From Lamprobacter modestohalophilus (GTDB lineage Bacteria > Pseudomonadota > Gammaproteobacteria > Chromatiales > Chromatiaceae), in contig NZ_NRRY01000045.1 of NCBI RefSeq assembly GCF_016583905.1, positions 1 through 42,494 of the forward strand: a stretch of DNA of 42,494 bases, given 5' to 3'. The notes beneath the pieces were generated by a model. That model was not told the origin of the DNA. It made no database searches and saw only the letters and a program-made list of their open reading frames with translations. This document shows, piece after piece, positions 12,482 through 22,302 of this stretch (position 1 is the stretch's first letter; each line of letters opens with the position of its first letter). The position numbers were made by a program, and so were the translations under genes.

Positions 12482-12525
12482 GCGATCAGAGGTCCGCGAT
12501 CAGTGGTCCGGCGATCAAAAATCCG
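12482..12525. repeat. Three 14-15-base direct repeats in the trxC leader
   Basis: GCGATCAGAGGTCC, GCGATCAGTGGTCCG and GCGATCAAAAATCCG follow one another directly. They lie between the putative trxC promoter and its ATG, so they would be transcribed in the trxC leader. They could be a regulator site or a slippage product. Confidence 0.6.
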
Positions 12526-12580
12526 GCGCCTACCGACGTCTATTCGAGCAGGCTCCCGCTTGATTGAGGCCGCTACGACA

Positions 12581-12610
12581 ATTATTTTCCAAGGCAAGAC
12601 CAAGTGCCAA
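12581..12610 (-). promoter_or_regulatory. Possible sigma-70 promoter for trxC
   Basis: On the minus strand TTGGCA (12610-12605) and AATAAT (12586-12581) are 18 bases apart in the only AT-rich patch of the trxC/cnoX intergenic region. This is a consensus-match call only. Confidence 0.3.
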
Positions 12611-12641
12611 TGCGAGTTCGCGTTGGCGACTGAATGTTAAC

Positions 12642-12687
12642 GCCTGAGCAGCCCTGGCGCCTGAGCGGCCGAGTTCGCTGCCTGAGC
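12642..12687. repeat. Three copies of GCCTGAGC upstream of the cnoX-like gene
   Basis: GCCTGAGC occurs at 12642, 12659 and 12680, spaced 17 and 21 bases, within the 95 bases before the cnoX start. The spacing is irregular and the function unknown. Confidence 0.4.
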
Positions 12688-12736
12688 GACCGAGCCGACA
12701 AGCCCTTGCGCGCTCCCGACCAACGAGAGAGACACC

Positions 12737-13600
12737 ATGACCGATTCTGCCCATATTGCCGCCGTCACTGCTACCGACTTCGAGCAGATCGTTATTCAAG
12801 GCTCGTTCGAACGACCGGTGCTAGTCGACTTCTGGGCCGATTGGTGCGCACCTTGCCGGCAACTGATGCCAATCTTGTCGAGACTGGCCGAAGAATTCAA
12901 AGGCCAATTCTTCCTCGCCAAGGTCGATACCGAGGCTGAGCAAGCACTGGCTGCGCAATTCGGCATCCGCAGCCTACCGACAGTGCAGCTGTTCAAGAAC
13001 GGCCAAGCAGTCGACCAGTTTATGGGTGCACTACCAGAGGGGCAGATCCGAGAATTTCTCTCGCGTCATATTAGCCGCGCCTCCGATCAGCTACTGGACC
13101 AAGCCCGGCAGGCGATGGCCGACGGCGATTTGAACGCAGCGTCGGCGCTGATCGAACGCGCGAAACAGGATGATCCGGACAACAGCCGGGTGTTCATAGC
13201 ACAGGTCCAGTTGAAGGCGGTTGAGGGCGATGCCGCGGGCGCGCTCGAATTGTTAGAGCACACCCCGCTCGATCTAGCAGCTGATCCAGAGCTCGCGGCA
13301 ATCCGCGGGCGGCTAGCATTCAGCGCAGCGGTGGCTGATGCGCCGGCTGCCGAGGCGCTCCAGACGACGCTAAAAGCCAATCCAGGAGACAATGACGCGC
13401 GCTATCAGTTAGCGGCCCATCAGGTGTTGGCGGGCGACAACGAGGCGGCGCTGGAGAACCTACTGACGCTGTTGAAACGGGACCGGCAGTATGGCGATGA
13501 TGCAGCGCGCAAGGGGATGGTCGCGATCTTCGATCTGCTCGGTGGCAGTGGTGAGCTGGTATCGCGTTATCGGGCAAAGATGTTGAGTAGCCTATATTAA
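12737..13600 (+). CDS. cnoX: CnoX/YbbN-type thioredoxin-TPR co-chaperone
   Basis: The product is 287 residues, matching the CnoX/YbbN family (about 284). An N-terminal thioredoxin domain has the active site VDFWADWCAPCRQLMP and the cis-proline RSLPTVQLF. From about residue 120 a helical TPR region follows (ARQAMADGDLNAASALIERA and repeated pairs). Family members hold unfolded proteins and pass them to GroEL or DnaK. Unlike the E. coli protein, which lacks the canonical CxxC, this one keeps both active-site cysteines, so it may also act as a reductase. GAGAGA precedes the ATG. The gene is divergent from trxC, and its 3' end overlaps the convergent tilS by four bases. Confidence 0.92.
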   Translation: MTDSAHIAAVTATDFEQIVIQGSFERPVLVDFWADWCAPCRQLMPILSRLAEEFKGQFFLAKVDTEAEQALAAQFGIRSLPTVQLFKNGQAVDQFMGALPEGQIREFLSRHISRASDQLLDQARQAMADGDLNAASALIERAKQDDPDNSRVFIAQVQLKAVEGDAAGALELLEHTPLDLAADPELAAIRGRLAFSAAVADAPAAEALQTTLKANPGDNDARYQLAAHQVLAGDNEAALENLLTLLKRDRQYGDDAARKGMVAIFDLLGGSGELVSRYRAKMLSSLY

Positions 13601-15099
13601 AGTTCATGGCGCGGTTTTACTCCGGAAGATGATGCGCTTGGAATGACGACCAGGCCCGCTGCCTTGGTCTCAACCAACTCGGTCAAGCAGCCGAAACGCG
13701 TCCAGGGATGCCCCTCCCAGCGCAGTCTCAGCAACTGTTGATCCAGCGCTGCCCCTGACCTGCAGCCCGCGACACCAGCAACCGCGAGCAGTTCGCCTTG
13801 AGCATCGAGCAGCAGCGGCACATAGGGACGTAGCCAGGAGGGAACAGCGGCCTGCTGGAACAGCTTCTTCAGTGGACGACTCGGCCGCTTCGATTGCCCG
13901 CAGCACAAGCCAGACCGTCCGAAGCAGAGGGTTATCGGCGGCCCCTCGCTTAACTCGAAGCGCCCCGAGTCATCGCCCTCGCCCTCGCCCTCGCCCTCGC
14001 CCTCGCCCTCGCCCTCGCCCTCGCCCTCGAAGCTGAGCTTGCCCAATCCCATCGGCAGCTGGAGTGGCTGCTGCCCATCCCAACGCAGCTCAACCTCAGG
14101 GCGCGGTGGCAAGGGCAGGAGCGCGAACAGATCATCACGATAACGGCGCAGCTCACAGCCCTCCCAAGCGACCAAAGGCCTGGCATCGGCCCGAGCCGAG
14201 AGGACATCGGTCAGGATCGCCTGCAACCGCAGCAGACTCGGCGGTCTAAACCCTTGCTGGGCCAGCCAGCGCCGCAGCAAGATCCGGGCACGCTCCGGCG
14301 CGAGCGCCGATAAGCGGGCTGCCGATAACGTATCCAGCCGTGAGCCGGCAACCGTTGGCAGTTGCTCATCGGCGCTCGCGTCGATCAGCGCTGCGGCCTC
14401 AGCGCAGTGGGCCGCGGAACGGGCGATAGTGGTGGCAGCAGCCGGCCAGCGCTGGCGCAAGACCGGCATGATCTGGTGGCGCAGCAGATTGCGATCGAAG
14501 CCGAGATCCTGATTCGACGGATCTTCGAGCCAGCTCAACCGATGCCGCTCGGCGTAGGCACGTAAATCGGCCTGCGCGAACTCGAGCAGCGGCCGCATCA
14601 GGATCCCTGCCCCCAGCGCTGCGCGCGCTGGCATTGCAGCCAGTCCGTGCACGCCGCTGCCGCGGAGCAACGCGAGCAGCAGGGTCTCGGCCTGATCGTC
14701 GCGATGCTGCGCGGTCGCGAGCCAGTCGCCAGGGCCAAGGCAATCGGCAAAGAGGCGCCGGCGCGCCGCACGTGCCAGCGCCTCTAGGCTCTGGCCCGGA
14801 CGACGCTCGATCTGCGCCCGCCGCGCCTGGAAATCGACACCAAGCTGCTCGCAGACGCGACGGCAGTGGCGCGCCCAAGCACCGGAGTCTGGATGAAGGC
14901 CATGGTCGACGTGGATGGCGCTCAGCGTCAGATCAAGCCCAGCGCGCAGCTCAACACAAGCATGCAGGAGAACATGGGAATCGCAACCACCGCTAAAGGC
15001 GACCCAGAGCCGCTGAGGCCGCGGCGATTGCGCCAACGCGGCCGCCAGCAGCAGCCTCAGTCGATCAGCGGAAAAAGCGGCGTCAGGCAAGGAGGGCAA
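13597..15099 (-). CDS. tilS: tRNA(Ile)-lysidine synthase TilS
   Basis: The product is 500 residues. The N-terminal PP-loop ATPase has the signature WVAFSGGCDSHVLLHA (SGGxDS), with IHVDHGLHPDS and the substrate loop TAQHRDDQAETLLLALLRGSG. TilS-specific middle and C-terminal regions follow (RPLKKLFQQAAVPSWLR). It converts the wobble C34 of tRNA-Ile(CAU) to lysidine, an essential modification. An acidic/Gly run of about nine Glu-Gly pairs (about residues 357-375) is encoded by a hexamer repeat and looks like an inserted linker between domains. The gene follows accA on the same strand after 53 bases, a common pairing. Confidence 0.96.
   Translation of the reverse strand: MPSLPDAAFSADRLRLLLAAALAQSPRPQRLWVAFSGGCDSHVLLHACVELRAGLDLTLSAIHVDHGLHPDSGAWARHCRRVCEQLGVDFQARRAQIERRPGQSLEALARAARRRLFADCLGPGDWLATAQHRDDQAETLLLALLRGSGVHGLAAMPARAALGAGILMRPLLEFAQADLRAYAERHRLSWLEDPSNQDLGFDRNLLRHQIMPVLRQRWPAAATTIARSAAHCAEAAALIDASADEQLPTVAGSRLDTLSAARLSALAPERARILLRRWLAQQGFRPPSLLRLQAILTDVLSARADARPLVAWEGCELRRYRDDLFALLPLPPRPEVELRWDGQQPLQLPMGLGKLSFEGEGEGEGEGEGEGEGEGDDSGRFELSEGPPITLCFGRSGLCCGQSKRPSRPLKKLFQQAAVPSWLRPYVPLLLDAQGELLAVAGVAGCRSGAALDQQLLRLRWEGHPWTRFGCLTELVETKAAGLVVIPSASSSGVKPRHEL
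13975..14028. repeat. Nine in-frame hexamers (GCCCTC) inside tilS
   Basis: Nine perfect copies of GCCCTC stand head to tail. On the coding (minus) strand they encode alternating Glu and Gly. Because the unit is six bases, copy-number changes keep the tilS frame and only change linker length. Confidence 0.95.
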
Positions 15100-15152
15100 T
15101 GCGAAGTCGCAGCGATGGACGTCGCTCGATACCGGCTGCCAGCGGCGGCGTC

Positions 15153-16154
15153 TCAGCTCTTGAAATGACCGTAGCCGCGCAGGCGCTGATAGCGCGCCTC
15201 GACGATCTGATCGACGGGCTGGCTCGCGACCCGTGCCAGCTCATCCACCAGCACCATCTTCAGCGACGAGGCCGTGTCGTCGACGTTGCGATGCGCACCA
15301 CCGCGCGGCTCGGGCACCACTGCATCGACCAAGCCAAGCTCGTGGAGACGATCCGAGGTGATCGCCATCGCCTCAGCAGCGAGTTGGGCCTTCTCCGCAC
15401 TCTTCCACAGGATCGATGCACAGCCCTCCGGCGAGATCACCGAGTAGGTGCTGAACTGGAGCATGATCAGGCGGTCGCCAACACCGATGGCCAAGGCCCC
15501 TCCAGAACCGCCCTCACCGGTTACAGTAACGATGATCGGCACCCGCAGTCCTGCCATCACCTGCAGATTGCGAGCAATCGCCTCGCTCTGACCGCGCTCT
15601 TCAGCCCCCACGCCCGGATAGGCGCCAGGGGTGTCGATGAAGGTGAGGATCGGCAGCCCGAAGCGCTCGGCCATCTGCATCAAGCGCAGCGCCTTACGAT
15701 AGCCCTCAGGTCGCGGCATGCCGAAATTGCGCTGGATCTTTTCCTTTGTGTCGCGCCCCTTCTGATGGCCGATCACCATGACTGATTGGCCATCAAGCCG
15801 CGCCAGACCACCAACGATGGCCCGGTCGTCGGCAAAGGCTCGATCACCATGCAATTCTTGGAAGCCGTCGAAGATGCGGTCGACATAGTCGAGGAAATAC
15901 GGCCGCAGCGGATGCCGCGACAGCTGCGAGATCTGCCAGGGCGTCAGCGACGAGAAGATCTGCTCGGTTAGTGCGCGACTCTTGGTCTCGAGATGCTCGA
16001 TCTCGTCGGCGATGTTGATGCCGTCTTCTTCATCACCCGGGCCATGTCGGCCAAGATGACGCGCGCCCAAGGTCGCACCGAGATGCCGAAGCTCTTCGAT
16101 CTTCGCCTCAAGCTCGGCGACCGGTTGTTCAAATTCGAGAAAGTTCAGGTCCAT
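15153..16154 (-). CDS. accA: Acetyl-CoA carboxylase carboxyltransferase subunit alpha
   Basis: The product is 333 residues starting [22 protein letters not shown], slightly longer than the usual 319. Family blocks include [24 protein letters not shown] (read in parts), [18 protein letters not shown], and [15 protein letters not shown]. With AccD it transfers the carboxyl group from carboxybiotin to acetyl-CoA, the committed step of fatty acid synthesis. It heads an accA-tilS group and is divergent from sucrose-phosphate synthase. Confidence 0.98.
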   Translation of the reverse strand: MDLNFLEFEQPVAELEAKIEELRHLGATLGARHLGRHGPGDEEDGINIADEIEHLETKSRALTEQIFSSLTPWQISQLSRHPLRPYFLDYVDRIFDGFQELHGDRAFADDRAIVGGLARLDGQSVMVIGHQKGRDTKEKIQRNFGMPRPEGYRKALRLMQMAERFGLPILTFIDTPGAYPGVGAEERGQSEAIARNLQVMAGLRVPIIVTVTGEGGSGGALAIGVGDRLIMLQFSTYSVISPEGCASILWKSAEKAQLAAEAMAITSDRLHELGLVDAVVPEPRGGAHRNVDDTASSLKMVLVDELARVASQPVDQIVEARYQRLRGYGHFKS

Positions 16155-16230
16155 GGGGTAGGGATTCTACGTGAAATCTGGTCGCTGTTGACAGCAGGTT
16201 TTCGCATGCAGCGGCTCCGATAAGCATTAA

Positions 16231-16271
16231 CGCTTCGGGCAAGTAACGGTGATCGCTTCAGGCAAGGTGAT
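16231..16271. repeat. Direct repeat pair upstream of sucrose-phosphate synthase
   Basis: CGCTTCGGGCAAG (16231) and CGCTTCAGGCAAG (16254), each followed by GTGAT after five or zero bases, lie in the 177-base accA/sps divergent region, 60-100 bases before the sps start. They could be regulator sites, since sucrose synthesis is often salt-regulated, but no known operator is recognised. Confidence 0.45.
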
Positions 16272-16331
16272 CGCGGATCAGATATTCTCACTGGCAATAA
16301 CGCCGCCACATCGATAGCAGCAGTCAGCCGT

Positions 16332-18506
16332 ATGACACCACAACCAGACTCCCGCTACATCGTCCTGATCAGCGTCCACGGTCTTATCCGCGGCCATGAC
16401 CTCGAGCTCGGTCGCGATGCCGACACCGGCGGACAGACGCTCTATGTCGTCGAGCTCGCCCGCGCCCTCGCCCAACGTGAGGACGTCGACAGAGTCGATC
16501 TGTTCACGCGACTGGTCGATGATTCGCATGTCAGCACAGACTATCAGCAGCCCATCGAAGACATTGACCCCAAAGCGCGCATCGTGCGCATCGAGGCCGG
16601 TCCAGCGGAGTATCTGCCGAAAGAGCAGCTCTGGGATTATCTCGACACCTTCGCCGACAACATGCTCGGTTTTCTGCGTGATCAGGACATCGCGCCGACC
16701 CTGATCCACAGCCACTACGCTGACGCCGGCTATGTCGGCACCCGGGTCTCGAGCCAGCTCGGTGTTCCGCTCGTGCATACCGGACATTCGCTCGGACGCG
16801 TCAAGCGCCGCCGCCTGCTCGCCTCGGGCGTCAAGCAGGAGATCATCGATAAACGCTATCGCATGGATCGACGCATCGATGCCGAGGAAGAGACGCTCGG
16901 CGCTGCTAGCCTGGTCGTCACCAGCACCAGCCAGGAGATCCAAGAGCAATACGGTCTCTACGACCACTATCAGCCCGAGCGCATGTCGGTCATCGCCCCC
17001 GGCACCGACCTGACCCGCTTCCATCCACCGGACGGCAGCGAGCAAAAGGCGCCGATCAAGAAGGAGCTGGCGCGCTTTCTGCGTGATCCCAAGAAGCCGA
17101 TCATCCTGGCCCTGTCGCGCCCGGATGAGCGCAAGAACATCGCCACCTTGGTCGATGCCTTCGGTGAGTCCGAGGAGCTGCAGCGCAACGCCAACCTGGT
17201 GATCATCGCCGGCAACCGCGATGACATCCGCGATCTCGACAGCGGCGCCCAGCAGGTATTGACCGACATCCTGATCCTGATCGATCTCTATGACCTCTAC
17301 GGCAAGGTCGCCTACCCCAAACATCATCGGGCCGATGAGGTGCCGATCCTCTATCAGCTTGCGGCAGCCTCGCGCGGCGTGTTCGTCAACCCGGCGCTCA
17401 CCGAGCCGTTCGGGCTGACGCTGATCGAGGCCGCCGCCAGTGGCCTACCGATTGTCGCCACCGAAGATGGTGGCCCCATCGATATCATCGGCCATTGCAA
17501 GAATGGCATCCTGATCGACCCGCTCGACAAGCAAGACATCACCAAGGCTTTGCTGAAGGTCGTGAGCGATGCCTCACGCTGGCGCACCATGGTCAAGAAC
17601 GGTCTCTCAGGGGTCAAGCAGCACTACTCCTGGGAAGCGCACGCCGAGAGCTACATGGCAGCGATCAAGCCGCTGCTCGAGCAGGTCGAGCCACCGCCAA
17701 CGGCACCGGTCGCCCGGCGGCCGATGCTCTACCACGACCGCGCCATCTTCACCGATCTTGACCAAAATCTGCTCGGCGATCCAGATTCGCTCGCCGACTT
17801 CCTGCGCATCATGCGTGAGAACCATCGTTGCACCAGCTTCGGCATCGCCACCGGGCGGCGGCTGGACTCCGCACTCGCGGTGATGCGTCGCTACGGTATC
17901 CCGCGCCCAGACGTGCTGATCACCGCCCTAGGCACCGAGATCTACTACGCGCCGCAGCTGACCGCCGATGATGCTTGGGCGCGCCACATCGACCACCTCT
18001 GGTATCCGCGCCGGGTGCGCGACGTGCTCAACGACCTGCCCGGCATCGAGCGCCAACCAAAGTCGGAACAGAGCCGGTTCAAGGTCAGCTTCTACATCGA
18101 CCCCGAACACGCACCCTGCCTCGAGGAGATCGGCAGCAGCCTGCATCAGGCCGACCTGAACGTGCATCTCAATCTGTCGTTCGGCCAGTTCCTCGATGTG
18201 GTTCCGGCGCGCGCTTCAAAGGGCTTGGCCCTGCGCTATGTCGCCGACCAGTTCGGCATCCCGATCGAGCACTGTCTCACCGCCGGTGGCTCGGGTGCCG
18301 ATGAGGACATGATGCGCGGCAACACGCTGGCGGTGGTCGTCGCCAACCGGCATCACGAGGAGCTCTCGCAGCTCACCGATACCGAGAGCATCTACTTCGC
18401 CGAAAAGCCTTTCGCGGCCGGTATCTTGGAGGCGATCGAGCATTATCGGTTCTTCGATGCCTGTCAGGTGCCGATGCGGCCGGAGGACGACAAGTCGGGC
18501 GAGTAA
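16332..18506 (+). CDS. Sucrose-phosphate synthase with C-terminal HAD (sucrose-phosphatase-like) domain
   Basis: The product is 724 residues. A GT-B glycosyltransferase part covers about residues 8-455: VHGLIRG, GRDADTGGQTLYVVELA, SHYADAGYVG, TGHSLGRVKRRRL, and the retaining family-4 donor motif NPALTEPFGLTLIEAAASG. A HAD-IIB domain follows from about 468: FTDLDQNLLG, GIATGRRLDSAL, ITALGTEIYY, LTAGGSGADEDM. The enzyme makes sucrose-6-phosphate from UDP-glucose and fructose-6-phosphate. The HAD domain keeps both Asp of the DxDx(T/N) motif, so it may also dephosphorylate the product. No separate phosphatase gene is adjacent. Sucrose probably serves as compatible solute or reserve (inference). 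The ribosome binding site is weak. Confidence 0.93.
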   Translation: MTPQPDSRYIVLISVHGLIRGHDLELGRDADTGGQTLYVVELARALAQREDVDRVDLFTRLVDDSHVSTDYQQPIEDIDPKARIVRIEAGPAEYLPKEQLWDYLDTFADNMLGFLRDQDIAPTLIHSHYADAGYVGTRVSSQLGVPLVHTGHSLGRVKRRRLLASGVKQEIIDKRYRMDRRIDAEEETLGAASLVVTSTSQEIQEQYGLYDHYQPERMSVIAPGTDLTRFHPPDGSEQKAPIKKELARFLRDPKKPIILALSRPDERKNIATLVDAFGESEELQRNANLVIIAGNRDDIRDLDSGAQQVLTDILILIDLYDLYGKVAYPKHHRADEVPILYQLAAASRGVFVNPALTEPFGLTLIEAAASGLPIVATEDGGPIDIIGHCKNGILIDPLDKQDITKALLKVVSDASRWRTMVKNGLSGVKQHYSWEAHAESYMAAIKPLLEQVEPPPTAPVARRPMLYHDRAIFTDLDQNLLGDPDSLADFLRIMRENHRCTSFGIATGRRLDSALAVMRRYGIPRPDVLITALGTEIYYAPQLTADDAWARHIDHLWYPRRVRDVLNDLPGIERQPKSEQSRFKVSFYIDPEHAPCLEEIGSSLHQADLNVHLNLSFGQFLDVVPARASKGLALRYVADQFGIPIEHCLTAGGSGADEDMMRGNTLAVVVANRHHEELSQLTDTESIYFAEKPFAAGILEAIEHYRFFDACQVPMRPEDDKSGE

Positions 18507-18569
18507 GGTGCTCATTGAGCCTGCAGAGCAACGGGATCAGCCCATCCGGTGGCAGCGCATTTTAGCGTT

Positions 18570-20774
18570 TCATTGCAAGCTAACGCTGACGCGGCTGGAC
18601 TGGCCCTGCCCATCGATCACAGCAATGGTGGCGAAGCCAGGCCCCTCGGGGCGCCATTGGACACTGCGCGCATGGGGCGCGTGCGCGATCGGCCTGCCAT
18701 TCGCCAGCCACTGAAACGGTGGCGAGCCATTGCGCACCTTCAGCGCCAGCTCCGCTCCGCCACCCAGTCCGAGCCCAAGTCCGAGCCCGAGATCCACCAC
18801 CGCGCCATCCGGCGGAAAGGCGATCTCGAGCCGATCAACCGGCGCGCCTGAGGCATTGCCGTCGACGCGACGTAGCGGCGGGGGCAGCTCGGCACTCGAG
18901 GCCATCAGCACATCGAATGGCGGCCCCGGCAGCGGCACCCGGTCATCGAGACGCGCGAAGGCATCGCGCAGAATCGGCACCGCAGCCTCAGTGCCGGTCA
19001 GACCCGGTACTGCGGCGCCGTCCGGTCGGCCGCTCCAGACACCGATCACCTGCTTGCCGTCAAAGCCGAGCGCCCAAGCATCTCGATAACCATAAGATGT
19101 ACCCGTCTTCAGCGCGATCGCGCCACCGATCTGATCAAGGCGCTCCGCCCCGGACAGGATCGAGGCGAGGTACCAGGCCGCGCGTGGCGGCAGTACCGGG
19201 TTGCGTTCAGCCGTCGTGCCCGTTCGGGTGCTCAGGCCGGTATGGCCGGTCGGACCCGCAAAGTCGGTCGGGCGCGTAGAGTCCGTTGAGGCCACAGAGG
19301 CCGTAGTATCGGCAAAGGCGGAAAAGCGATCAGCGCTCTCCGGCAGCCGAAGCCCATCGCGCAGCGTCAGCGTCACCGGATCGCCGCCGCGGGCAATCGC
19401 CGCATAAATGCTCACCAGATCGGTCAAGCTGAGGCCCACCCCACCGAGCCCAATCGCAAGCCCAGCGCCAGCCGCCGCCTTCGGCAGGTGCGGCTCGGCC
19501 CCCGCCCGACGCAAGCGCGCCAGCAGCCGCGCCGGTCCCACCCGTTCCAGCAGCGTCACGGCGGGAACATTCAGCGACTGCTGCAGCGCCGCGCGAACGG
19601 TCACCGTGCCTTGAAAGCCGCGATCGAAATTCTCCGGCACATAGCCACCAAAGGCGCGCGGGCGATCCTCGATCAGGCTCTCCGGATGCGCCAGACCCAG
19701 CTCGAACGCCAGCCCATAGATCAGCGGCTTCAGCGTCGAGCCTGGCGAACGCAGGGCGCCAGTCATGTCGACAAAGCCATCGCGCTCGCGCTCGAGTAGC
19801 CCCGCCGAGCCGACACTGGCCAAGACCTCGCCGCTGCCATGATCGACAACCAAGATCGCGACCGAGACCGCATCCGGCAGCCGCGCGGCGTGCTCAGCGG
19901 CGAGCCTCTGCAGACGCGCTTGCAAGCGAGCATCCAGGGTGAGCCGATGCACGCCAGCCGCTGGCGACAGCGTCAGCGCACGGCGCGCCAGATGCGGCGC
20001 CAGCATCGGAAACGCCCGCCGCTGGATCGGGATCGGCTCGCGTCGCGCCGCGGCTGCGGTATCGGCATCGATCAGACCCAGTGCTTCAGCCCGTGACAAG
20101 ACACGATCGCGCCCAAGCCGCGCGGCCTCCGGAGAGCGATCCGGCCGACGCTGCTCCGGCGCTTGCGGCAAGGCCACGAGCAACGCCGCCTGCGCCGGCG
20201 TGAGCCGCCGCGGCTCGCGGCCAAGCCAGGCCAGCGACGCCGCACGCACGCCCTCGAGGTTGCCGCCGAACGGGGCCAGGTTCAGATAGGCCTCGAGCAC
20301 CTGATGCTTATCCTTCACGCGCTCCAGCGCTAGCGCCCCGCCGAGTTGTCGCCACTTATCTTCAAGTGAGCCCGTCGCCAGCCCCAACCGCAGCCGCACC
20401 ACCTGCATGGTCAGCGTCGAGCCCCCGGAGACAATCCGGCCCTGGCGCAGCGCCTGCCAGGCCGCCCGCAGCAAAGCACGCAGATCCACGCCCGCATGCT
20501 GCCAGAAACGCTGGTCTTCATAACCGAGCAACATTCGCAGATACAGAGGATCAACCTCGCCCAAACTCACCGGCAGTCGCCAGCGTCCATCGTCCACCGT
20601 AAACGCACGCAGTAGCTGGCCGTTGCGGTCCAGCACCACCGCCGAGGTCTCAAGCGCGAGATCTAGCGGCTGACTGCGACGCAGCTCGTTCAGCGTCAGT
20701 GCCCCGGCTGATAACAGCAACAGGGTTGTGCCGAGCAATATCAAGACGGTCAGCACAGCGCGTCGAATCGTCAT
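18570..20774 (-). CDS. pbpC: Penicillin-binding protein 1C (PbpC)
   Basis: The product is about 734 residues. One N-terminal membrane anchor (VLTVLILLGTTLLLLSAGAL) is followed by a GT51 transglycosylase domain (YEDQRFWQHAGVDLRALLRA, GGSTLTMQVVRL) and a transpeptidase domain with SPGSTLKP (SxxK, about residue 345), SLN (about 398) and KTGTSYGYRDAWALGFD (KTG, about 551). A PBP1C-type C-terminal domain ends the protein. It makes and cross-links peptidoglycan in the periplasm. GGAGG lies six bases before the ATG at 20774, so this start is preferred to the ATG at 20792. Two low-complexity parts stand out: a Ser/Thr/Gly-rich insert near residues 490-530 and a Gly-Leu run near 690 encoded by a short repeat. 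The gene lies downstream of rimO. Confidence 0.95.
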   Translation of the reverse strand: MTIRRAVLTVLILLGTTLLLLSAGALTLNELRRSQPLDLALETSAVVLDRNGQLLRAFTVDDGRWRLPVSLGEVDPLYLRMLLGYEDQRFWQHAGVDLRALLRAAWQALRQGRIVSGGSTLTMQVVRLRLGLATGSLEDKWRQLGGALALERVKDKHQVLEAYLNLAPFGGNLEGVRAASLAWLGREPRRLTPAQAALLVALPQAPEQRRPDRSPEAARLGRDRVLSRAEALGLIDADTAAAARREPIPIQRRAFPMLAPHLARRALTLSPAAGVHRLTLDARLQARLQRLAAEHAARLPDAVSVAILVVDHGSGEVLASVGSAGLLERERDGFVDMTGALRSPGSTLKPLIYGLAFELGLAHPESLIEDRPRAFGGYVPENFDRGFQGTVTVRAALQQSLNVPAVTLLERVGPARLLARLRRAGAEPHLPKAAAGAGLAIGLGGVGLSLTDLVSIYAAIARGGDPVTLTLRDGLRLPESADRFSAFADTTASVASTDSTRPTDFAGPTGHTGLSTRTGTTAERNPVLPPRAAWYLASILSGAERLDQIGGAIALKTGTSYGYRDAWALGFDGKQVIGVWSGRPDGAAVPGLTGTEAAVPILRDAFARLDDRVPLPGPPFDVLMASSAELPPPLRRVDGNASGAPVDRLEIAFPPDGAVVDLGLGLGLGLGGGAELALKVRNGSPPFQWLANGRPIAHAPHARSVQWRPEGPGFATIAVIDGQGQSSRVSVSLQ

Positions 20775-20823
20775 CGAGCGCCTCCAATCCATCGCTCAGT
20801 CGGCACGACTGGCCTGCTTGGAC

Positions 20824-20857
20824 AAGGTTGACGTAAAGGTTGACGTAAAGGTTGACG
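20824..20857. repeat. 12-base tandem repeat between rimO and pbpC
   Basis: AAGGTTGACGTA occurs twice and a third copy (AAGGTTGACG) follows, period 12, ending one base before the rimO stop-codon complement. It lies between rimO and pbpC. The role is unknown. Confidence 0.8.
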
Positions 20858-20858
20858 C

Positions 20859-22184
20859 CTAAGTGACCGGTGCTGCAAACAGGTCGTGCTCACCACTCGC
20901 CATGAACTCAACCTCAATGAAGTTACCCGGCTCAAGCTCCCAGGCGCCATCGATGATGACGGTGCCATCGATCTCCGGGGCATCGGCATAGCTGCGCGCG
21001 ATCACCTGCTCTTCGTGAACCTCATCGACGAGCACGATCTCGCGGCTGCCGACACGCTGCGCAAGCTTGTCGCGACTGATCTCCGCCTGCAGGGCCATGA
21101 AGCGTTGCCGGCGTTCTTCCTTCAGCGCCTCTGGCACCGGATCGGCGAGTGCATTGGCCGCAGCACCGGCAACCGCCGAGTAGCTGAAACAGCCGACCCG
21201 GTCCAGCTGCGCTTCGCTCAAGAACGCCAGCAATTGCTCGAAATCGGCATCGGTCTCGCCGGGGAAGCCAACGATGAAGGTGCTGCGCAGCGCGAGCTCG
21301 GGGCAGATGCGGCGCCACTCCGCAAGCCGATCGAGCACCTTTTCGGTCGCCGCCGGTCGTCGCATCGCCTTCAGCACAGACGGATTGCCGTGCTGCAGCG
21401 GCATATCCAGATACGGCAAGATCAGCTCGTCGGCCATCAACGGAATCAGCCGATCCACCTGCGGATAAGGATACACATAGTGTAACCTGATCCAGGCCTG
21501 CAGCTCGCCCAAGCTACGGGCCAGGCTCTCGATATCGGTCGTTAGCCGTTTGCCGTTCCAAAAGTCGGCCTGATAGCGCAAATCGACCCCATAAGCGCTG
21601 GTGTCTTGGGAGATCACCAGCAACTCGCGAACCCCGGCCTCGACTAAGCGATGCGCCTCATCCAGCACACTGCCGATCGGCCGGCTGACCAGGTCGCCGC
21701 GCAAGCTGGGGATGATGCAGAAGCTGCAGCGATGATTGCAGCCCTCGCTGATCTTGATATAGGCAAAGTGATCCGGAGTCAGCTTGATGCCTTGGGGCGG
21801 CATCAGGTCGACGAAGGGATTGTAGTCGGGTGCCGGCAGATGGGCGTGAACGGCCTCTAGCACCGCATCCTCAGCATGTGGCCCGGTCACCGCCAAGACA
21901 TCCGGATGTGCCTCGCGGATCATGTCGCCACGGGCACCCAGGCAGCCAGTCACCACCACCCGTCCGTGCTCGTCCAGCGCCTCGCTGATCGCGTCGAGCG
22001 ACTCCTCGATTGCCGCATCGATGAAGCCACAGGTGTTGACCACCACCAGATCAGCCCCGGCGTAATCCGCCGCGATCTCATACCCATCGGCCCGCAAGCG
22101 CGTCAGGATGCGCTCGGAATCGACCGTTGCCTTGGGGCAGCCGAGACTGATGAATCCCACCTTAGGGATGCTTTTCGTCGCCAT
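20859..22184 (-). CDS. rimO: Ribosomal protein S12 methylthiotransferase RimO
   Basis: The product is 441 residues, the usual length. The N-terminal UPF0004 domain has cluster-binding cysteines at C16 ([12 protein letters not shown]), C52 (NTCGFIDAA) and C81 (GCLGARG). The radical SAM domain has [18 protein letters not shown] near residue 150. A C-terminal TRAM domain follows. RimO adds a methylthio group to the conserved Asp of ribosomal protein S12. [12 protein letters not shown] separates it from MiaB. It is the likely lead gene of rimO-pbpC. Confidence 0.97.
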   Translation of the reverse strand: MATKSIPKVGFISLGCPKATVDSERILTRLRADGYEIAADYAGADLVVVNTCGFIDAAIEESLDAISEALDEHGRVVVTGCLGARGDMIREAHPDVLAVTGPHAEDAVLEAVHAHLPAPDYNPFVDLMPPQGIKLTPDHFAYIKISEGCNHRCSFCIIPSLRGDLVSRPIGSVLDEAHRLVEAGVRELLVISQDTSAYGVDLRYQADFWNGKRLTTDIESLARSLGELQAWIRLHYVYPYPQVDRLIPLMADELILPYLDMPLQHGNPSVLKAMRRPAATEKVLDRLAEWRRICPELALRSTFIVGFPGETDADFEQLLAFLSEAQLDRVGCFSYSAVAGAAANALADPVPEALKEERRQRFMALQAEISRDKLAQRVGSREIVLVDEVHEEQVIARSYADAPEIDGTVIIDGAWELEPGNFIEVEFMASGEHDLFAAPVT

Positions 22185-22302
22185 GAATTCTGCCTGCGCA
22201 TAAAACGTCGAGGTGATCGAAACCGGGTCGAGACGGCTGCTTGTGCTACAGCAAGCGTCGCCACGAAACGCCTGACCTGCGTCAAAATTCGTCGAGATAC
22301 CC

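Noticed and set aside
16278-17327. Long minus-strand frame (349 codons) opposite sucrose-phosphate synthase
   Set aside because: It is a shadow of the GT-B domain coding sequence. Its composition (Asp/Gly/Val/Leu-rich) reflects the opposite codons and no motif is visible.
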